The position numbers and the translations under genes were made by a program. The notes beneath the pieces are model-generated. The model saw nothing but the letters and a program-made list of their open reading frames with translations, was not told the origin of the DNA and made no database searches. A stretch of 64,000 nucleotides of DNA, taken from positions 1 through 64,000 of the forward strand of contig NZ_CAKRNY010000015.1 in the NCBI RefSeq assembly GCF_934371575.1. Reading direction: 5' to 3'. Numbering within the stretch: position 1 is the stretch's first letter; each line of letters begins with the position of its first letter. This document shows, piece by piece, positions 62,643 through 64,000 of the stretch. Source of the DNA: an uncultured Blautia sp. Its GTDB lineage: Bacteria > Bacillota > Clostridia > Lachnospirales > Lachnospiraceae.

Positions 62643-64000
62643 ATGAGCGATAAAAAAGGATCAGAGGGACGGATCCAGTGGTCTCGTTTCTTCAAAAAAT
62701 TATCTCCTTATATGATTCAGAAGGGGCTTTTGTACATGAAGCATTATGGCCCTAAAGAGTTCTGGATAAGGCTTCATGAGCGTTTTGAGCCGGAGGAGAT
62801 TCCTTATGGTCCCTGGTATGCGGCTTATGTGCCGGATCAGACGGTCCTTGACAAACAAAGAAAGAAAAAATTTGGCTTTTCACCTCTCATCAGTGTAGTA
62901 GTTCCGGCTTACCGGACTCCGGAATTATTCTTGCGCCAGATGATCGATTCTCTTATTGCACAGACTTATGAGAACTGGGAGCTTTGCATTGCCAACGGAA
63001 GCCCGGAAGATAAGTCCATGAAAAAAGTGCTGGAAGAGTACAGCCGGAAGGATAAGAGAGTGCGCTGGCAGGATCTCACAGAGAACAAAGGAATTGCGGA
63101 GAATACAAACGCTGCTTTTTCCATGGCAGAGGGTGAATTTGTGGGGCTTCTTGATCATGATGACCTTCTTGCCCCGAATGCTCTCTATGAGATCGTGAGC
63201 GCAATGAACCAGCATGAGAAAGCAGATGTATTTTACACGGATGAGGATAAGGTTACTGCTGAGTTGGACGAGCATTTTCAGCCTCATCTGAAGCCTGATT
63301 TTAATATTGATCTGCTTCGTTCCAACAATTATATCTGTCATTTTTTTGTTGCCAGGCGACAGCTGGTGGAAAAGGTCGGAGGATTTCGCAGGGAATTTGA
63401 CGGAGCCCAGGATTATGATTTTATTTTCCGCTGTGTGGAGAATGCACGGGAGGTTGTGCATGTACCGGAGATTCTGTATCACTGGCGTACACACAGAGCT
63501 TCCACTGCTGATAATCCGGCAAGTAAGATGTATGCTTTTGAAGCCGGCAAGCGGGCAATTGAGGCACACCTTTTGCGCGTTGGAGTGAAAGGCTGCGTAA
63601 GCCATACTGCGGATCTTGGATTTTACAGGGTGAAATATCCTGTGCAGGGACATCCTCTTGTCTCCATCATCATTCCGAATAAGGATGAGAAGGAAACACT
63701 GGAGAGATGTCTGGAATCCATTAAGAAAAATACACTTTATGATAATTATGAGATTATTATCGTGGAGAATAACAGTACCACAGATGAAATTTTTGATTAT
63801 TATAAAAAGATTACAGCGGATCCGAGAATTCATCTGATCTGCTGGAAAAAAGAATTTAATTATTCTGCGATCAATAATTTTGGCGTAAAAAATGCCCGTG
63901 GGGAATATCTTCTTTTCCTGAACAATGATGTGACGATCATTTCAGAGGACTGGATGGGCGAGATGCTTGGAGTATGCCAGAGGAGAGAAGTTGGTGCAGT
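62643..64000 (+). CDS. Two-domain GT2 glycosyltransferase (cut by window end)
   Basis: Open frame of 452 codons to the last base with no stop. A short N-terminal region (residues 1-78) leads to GT2 domain one (SVVVPAYRTPELFLRQMIDSL at ~82) with LLDHDDLLAP and FYTDEDKV, then GT2 domain two at ~338 (SIIIPNKDEKETLERCLESI) with FLNNDVTI near the window end. It is a paralogue of the 824-residue enzyme upstream, sharing the ENTNAA and NYSAINNFG wording, but lacks its long N-terminal region. AAAGGA lies eight bases before the ATG. It belongs to the same surface glycan locus although dacF stands between. Confidence 0.9.
   Translation, partial: MSDKKGSEGRIQWSRFFKKLSPYMIQKGLLYMKHYGPKEFWIRLHERFEPEEIPYGPWYAAYVPDQTVLDKQRKKKFGFSPLISVVVPAYRTPELFLRQMIDSLIAQTYENWELCIANGSPEDKSMKKVLEEYSRKDKRVRWQDLTENKGIAENTNAAFSMAEGEFVGLLDHDDLLAPNALYEIVSAMNQHEKADVFYTDEDKVTAELDEHFQPHLKPDFNIDLLRSNNYICHFFVARRQLVEKVGGFRREFDGAQDYDFIFRCVENAREVVHVPEILYHWRTHRASTADNPASKMYAFEAGKRAIEAHLLRVGVKGCVSHTADLGFYRVKYPVQGHPLVSIIIPNKDEKETLERCLESIKKNTLYDNYEIIIVENNSTTDEIFDYYKKITADPRIHLICWKKEFNYSAINNFGVKNARGEYLLFLNNDVTIISEDWMGEMLGVCQRREVGA

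Noticed and set aside
62925..63833. Long minus-strand reading frame
   Set aside because: It lies wholly inside the well-supported GT2 gene on the plus strand, has no ribosome site and reads as a low-complexity shadow.

Overview
The window looks like chromosomal DNA from a spore-forming, anaerobic Firmicute of the Lachnospiraceae type (Blautia/Ruminococcus-like; the genus is an inference). Supporting signs are moderate G+C with AGGAGG-type ribosome binding sites almost everywhere, sporulation genes (gpr, spoIIP), cdaA-cdaR, choline-binding-like cell-wall repeat proteins, a DUF1292 protein, and a Gram-positive LexA box before uvrA. I saw no phage, transposase, CRISPR array, rRNA or tRNA. The window reads as core genome with a cell-surface glycan cluster at the right end.

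Layout. 1-2.3 kb (minus strand): a BceRS-like two-component system followed by the ATPase of an ABC transporter, with a terminator hairpin between kinase and ATPase. 2.7-5.2 kb: a yybP-ykoY (Mn2+) riboswitch with an overlapping terminator, then an HflK/HflC-like SPFH pair and acylphosphatase. 5.2-9.6 kb: a MarR repressor with three phased operators and a heterodimeric ABC exporter. 9.6-13 kb (minus): a DMT permease and ilvB-ilvN behind a possible Ile/Leu/Val leader peptide. 13-16 kb: a large XRE-type regulator of unknown target and an AI-2E-family permease. 16-22 kb: argG divergent from argC-argJ-argB-argD around a palindromic ARG box. 22-24.4 kb: a DUF1292 protein, an autoregulated XRE/DUF3169 membrane-protein pair and a YdcZ-type permease.

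24.4-46.7 kb is a run of plus-strand housekeeping genes. It starts with comEA, a response regulator/histidine kinase/GerMN lipoprotein trio, comEC and holA. It continues with rpsT (opposite strand), gpr, spoIIP, lepA, hemW, uvrA, mreB, recD2, comF and two unknown membrane proteins. 46.8-53.7 kb is envelope-related: cdaA-cdaR, an HPr-like protein, a secreted L,D-transpeptidase and a secreted GH25 lysozyme, the last two carrying cell-wall-binding repeats.

53.7-64 kb is a surface polysaccharide locus: rmlC, an ABC-2 permease (Wzm/TagG type), an extended Wzt-type ATPase with a C-terminal glycan-binding-like domain, a methyltransferase, a kinase-like protein, and two two-domain GT2 glycosyltransferases (the second cut by the window end). 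A minus-strand dacF-type D,D-carboxypeptidase lies between the two glycosyltransferases. The tightly packed Wzt/methyltransferase/kinase-like set resembles the chain-terminating (WbdD-like) logic of Gram-negative O9a-type O antigens. This and the Mn riboswitch placed before hflKC are the most interesting points.
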